Assembly (NCBI GenBank): GCA_023459055.1
Contig: JAEWVR010000026.1
Span: 115,976 to 179,975 of the forward strand
Length of the DNA stretch: 64,000 bases
Direction of reading: 5' to 3'
Source: Fibrobacterota bacterium
GTDB taxonomy: Bacteria > Fibrobacterota > Chitinivibrionia > Chitinivibrionales > Chitinispirillaceae
This document shows, piece after piece, positions 62,554 through 64,000 of the stretch. The position numbers were made by a program, and so were the translations under genes. Under the pieces are notes generated by a model. It did no database searches. It was not told the origin of the DNA and saw nothing but the letters and a program-made list of their open reading frames with translations. How positions within the stretch are numbered: position 1 is the stretch's first letter; every line of letters begins with the position of its first letter.

Positions 62554-63174
62554 ATGATGAGCGTTCTGGTAAAAAAAGTATGTGGTTTGTACTGTGCAGC
62601 CTGTGTCATTATATTGCTATTCAACAGCTTTTGTGGTGCTCAGGATGAATCGCGTCCGTGGGAGCGGCTCGGTTTATCACAGACTGAGTGGCGGCTTATT
62701 AACGAGAACAATATTAGTATGTCCAAACTTGAACAGCTGTTAAATGCGGGTATTTCGGTAGGTGAGTATATTCAGAAACCCTGGGAACCTTTGGGGATGA
62801 ACGAAGAAAAATGGATAAAGAAACGCAGATCCGGCCTGACAAGTTATGATATCGAACTTGAGGCAACGAGGGGAAATGCCCAGGAATGGAAAAAGAACAT
62901 GAGTAATGATGTCGCCAGGGATATGCATCAGCTGAGCGGGAACGGCGAACTTTTCTCAAGCCTGTTTCTTCCGGGGTATTATCAATATCATGTTGGGCAA
63001 AAACGCAAAAGCTATCTGATGGCCGGGCTTGCTGGCGGTGCTTTCGCATGGTTTACAATTGGAAGTATTGCCAATAAACGGTTTGAAGTTGCTCCGATCG
63101 CCCTTATAATCGTTCCGGATATGATCTGGAGCTTTATTGATTACAAAGTTGATAAAAAGAATAAAAAACAGTAG
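62554..63174 (+). CDS. Exported or membrane protein with two PWE-x-LG repeats
   Basis: 206 residues. GAGGGG stands before ATG 62554. A signal peptide or membrane anchor (CGLYCAACVIILLFNSFCGA) is followed by two related units, PWERLGLSQTEWRLINENNI and PWEPLGMNEEKWIKKRRSGL, about 42 residues apart. The C-terminal part has a glycine-rich hydrophobic segment (LMAGLAGGAFAWFTIGSIA) and a second one before a lysine tail. It ends 1 base before the DUF2225-type gene, so the two are co-transcribed. Function unknown. Confidence 0.75.
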   Translation: MMSVLVKKVCGLYCAACVIILLFNSFCGAQDESRPWERLGLSQTEWRLINENNISMSKLEQLLNAGISVGEYIQKPWEPLGMNEEKWIKKRRSGLTSYDIELEATRGNAQEWKKNMSNDVARDMHQLSGNGELFSSLFLPGYYQYHVGQKRKSYLMAGLAGGAFAWFTIGSIANKRFEVAPIALIIVPDMIWSFIDYKVDKKNKKQ

Positions 63175-63175
63175 T

Positions 63176-63844
63176 ATGACAACACTCTATCTGACAAATA
63201 AAAACTGTTCTGTATGTGGTGAGAGTAATCGTTTTCCGCTGGTTGATCTGTCTCAAAAATTGACAGGTATTCGCGATCTTGACGGACGGCCATCACATAT
63301 TCAGCGCTCACTGGTGTATATGTGGATTCAACGCTGTGAAAGCTGCAACTATTGTGCACCGGACATTTCAGCAGAATGCAAAGTGGATCCATCATATATT
63401 AATAGTCCTGAGTACAAGGGTATTATTGATGATGTATCGTTTCCGCTTACGGCAATTGCTTTCAGGGCTCACAGTTATCTTATGACATCAATGGGATTGT
63501 TTGCCGACAGCGGCTGGGCACAGCTATGTGCTGCCTGGGTATGTGATGACAACTGTGCACCTGCAAATGCTATCGTATGCCGTAAAGAAGCTTTGGCGCT
63601 TTTCAGATACGCACAGGAAAAAAATCAGGAGTTCAGTCAGTCGCATGTCGAAGAAAACCTCATTCTTATTGATATGATGCGTCGTGTCGGTGATTTTGAT
63701 ACTGCGCTGAAACTGTGTGATCACGAGCTTCAGACAGATCACCCCGACACTATCTGGCTGCTGCTCGATTATGAAAAAGTGCTCATTGAGAAAAAAGATA
63801 CTTCTTGTCATAATGAGAGCGAGGTTGACGAACAGGGGGAGTAG
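63176..63844 (+). CDS. DUF2225-like cysteine-rich protein
   Basis: 222 residues. The N-terminus has a likely zinc site made of Cys11, Cys14 (NCSVCG) and Cys54, Cys57, Cys60 (CESCNYC), like DUF2225 proteins; the remainder is helical, with TPR-like stretches (LALFRYAQEKNQ, DMMRRVGDFDTALKLCDHEL). Cytoplasmic. ATG 63176 directly follows the previous stop. The final 15 residues are acidic. The molecular role of the family is not known. Confidence 0.8.
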   Translation: MTTLYLTNKNCSVCGESNRFPLVDLSQKLTGIRDLDGRPSHIQRSLVYMWIQRCESCNYCAPDISAECKVDPSYINSPEYKGIIDDVSFPLTAIAFRAHSYLMTSMGLFADSGWAQLCAAWVCDDNCAPANAIVCRKEALALFRYAQEKNQEFSQSHVEENLILIDMMRRVGDFDTALKLCDHELQTDHPDTIWLLLDYEKVLIEKKDTSCHNESEVDEQGE

Positions 63845-63877
63845 GCAATGTCGTTAACTTAAGATTTACACGTAAGA

Positions 63878-63973
63878 CTCGCCCCCTAAATCCCCCGCAG
63901 GGGGACTTGAAGAAATAGGCTAAACAAGCTATTCTGCTCTCAAAGTCCCCCTGCGGGGGATTTAGGGGGCGAG
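63878..63973. mobile_element. MITE-like element with perfect 31-bp inverted repeats
   Basis: The left arm (63878-63908, starting CTCGCCCCCTAAATCCCCCG) and right arm (63943-63973) are perfect reverse complements of 31 bases around a 34-base AT-rich centre. It has no coding capacity. It is far more GC-rich at its arms than the rest of the window, which suggests a mobile or dispersed element. It could also act as a strong terminator for the DUF2225-type operon. Confidence 0.9.
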
Positions 63974-64000
63974 CAACCGGCACAGCTGCAACATGTCAAG

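Overview
The window is a 64 kb piece of a moderately AT-rich (about 40% GC by eye) chromosome from a Gram-negative-type (diderm) bacterium. The envelope genes support this: a Pal-like lipoprotein, MurJ, MurG, a lipoprotein with a lamin-tail domain, a beta-barrel-like outer membrane protein, and a 1557-residue exported protein ending in a FlgD/CHU-type Ig-like module. CheX, a methyl-accepting chemotaxis protein and two GGDEF proteins indicate a cell that senses its surroundings and probably swims. The style of the exported proteins would suit the Fibrobacterota/Chitinispirillia neighbourhood, but no rRNA or lineage marker is present and this placement is only a guess. No tRNA, rRNA, CRISPR array, prophage or complete insertion sequence was seen.

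Layout. 1-9 kb: end of a membrane protein, a peroxiredoxin, Pal, a PAS histidine kinase followed by a receiver-GHKL protein, then a polyamine cluster (speD, speE, a PLP ornithine-type decarboxylase, a second speE-like gene). 8-14 kb: two small membrane-anchored proteins, a GAF-PtsI enzyme (PtsP), murJ on the minus strand and a small tandem-HTH protein. 14-19 kb: a protein resembling a DnaQ exonuclease fused to a GIY-YIG domain, both degenerate, then unknown membrane-anchored proteins and a mutarotase-fold protein. 19-24 kb: potABCD spermidine/putrescine importer and cheX on the minus strand. 24-31 kb: the lamin-tail lipoprotein and the giant beta-helix/Ig protein. 31-44 kb: a diguanylate cyclase, glycosyltransferase, purN, rnhB, a flippase-like membrane protein, a MoxR ATPase, an ECF sigma factor with a large FecR/PEGA/TPR partner, a TM1266-like regulator, murG, htpX and a methyltransferase. 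44-48 kb: trpE-trpG-trpC-trpF on the minus strand, without trpD. 48-64 kb: a sugar-binding-fold/GGDEF protein, a DUF4143 ATPase, Tex, a chemoreceptor, a frameshifted barrel gene, a beta-propeller protein, ispG, a phosphodiesterase and a DUF2225-type protein.

How the genes connect. ODC, SpeD and SpeE form a complete route from ornithine and S-adenosylmethionine to spermidine, and PotABCD would recover the same compounds. TrpE, G, C and F give four of the tryptophan steps. The sigma factor and its FecR-type partner look like a cell-surface signalling pair.

The most unusual content is: (a) six copies of a helical motif with about 35-residue spacing in the cytoplasmic half of the FecR-type partner of the sigma factor; (b) several families of short 7-9 bp tandem repeats in intergenic gaps, in places running into gene ends, plus a 21-bp minisatellite and a perfect 31-bp inverted-repeat element; (c) the degenerate exonuclease/GIY-YIG fusion; (d) a probable leaderless GGDEF gene; (e) a frameshifted beta-barrel gene whose C-terminus resembles a PstS-type phosphate-binding protein.
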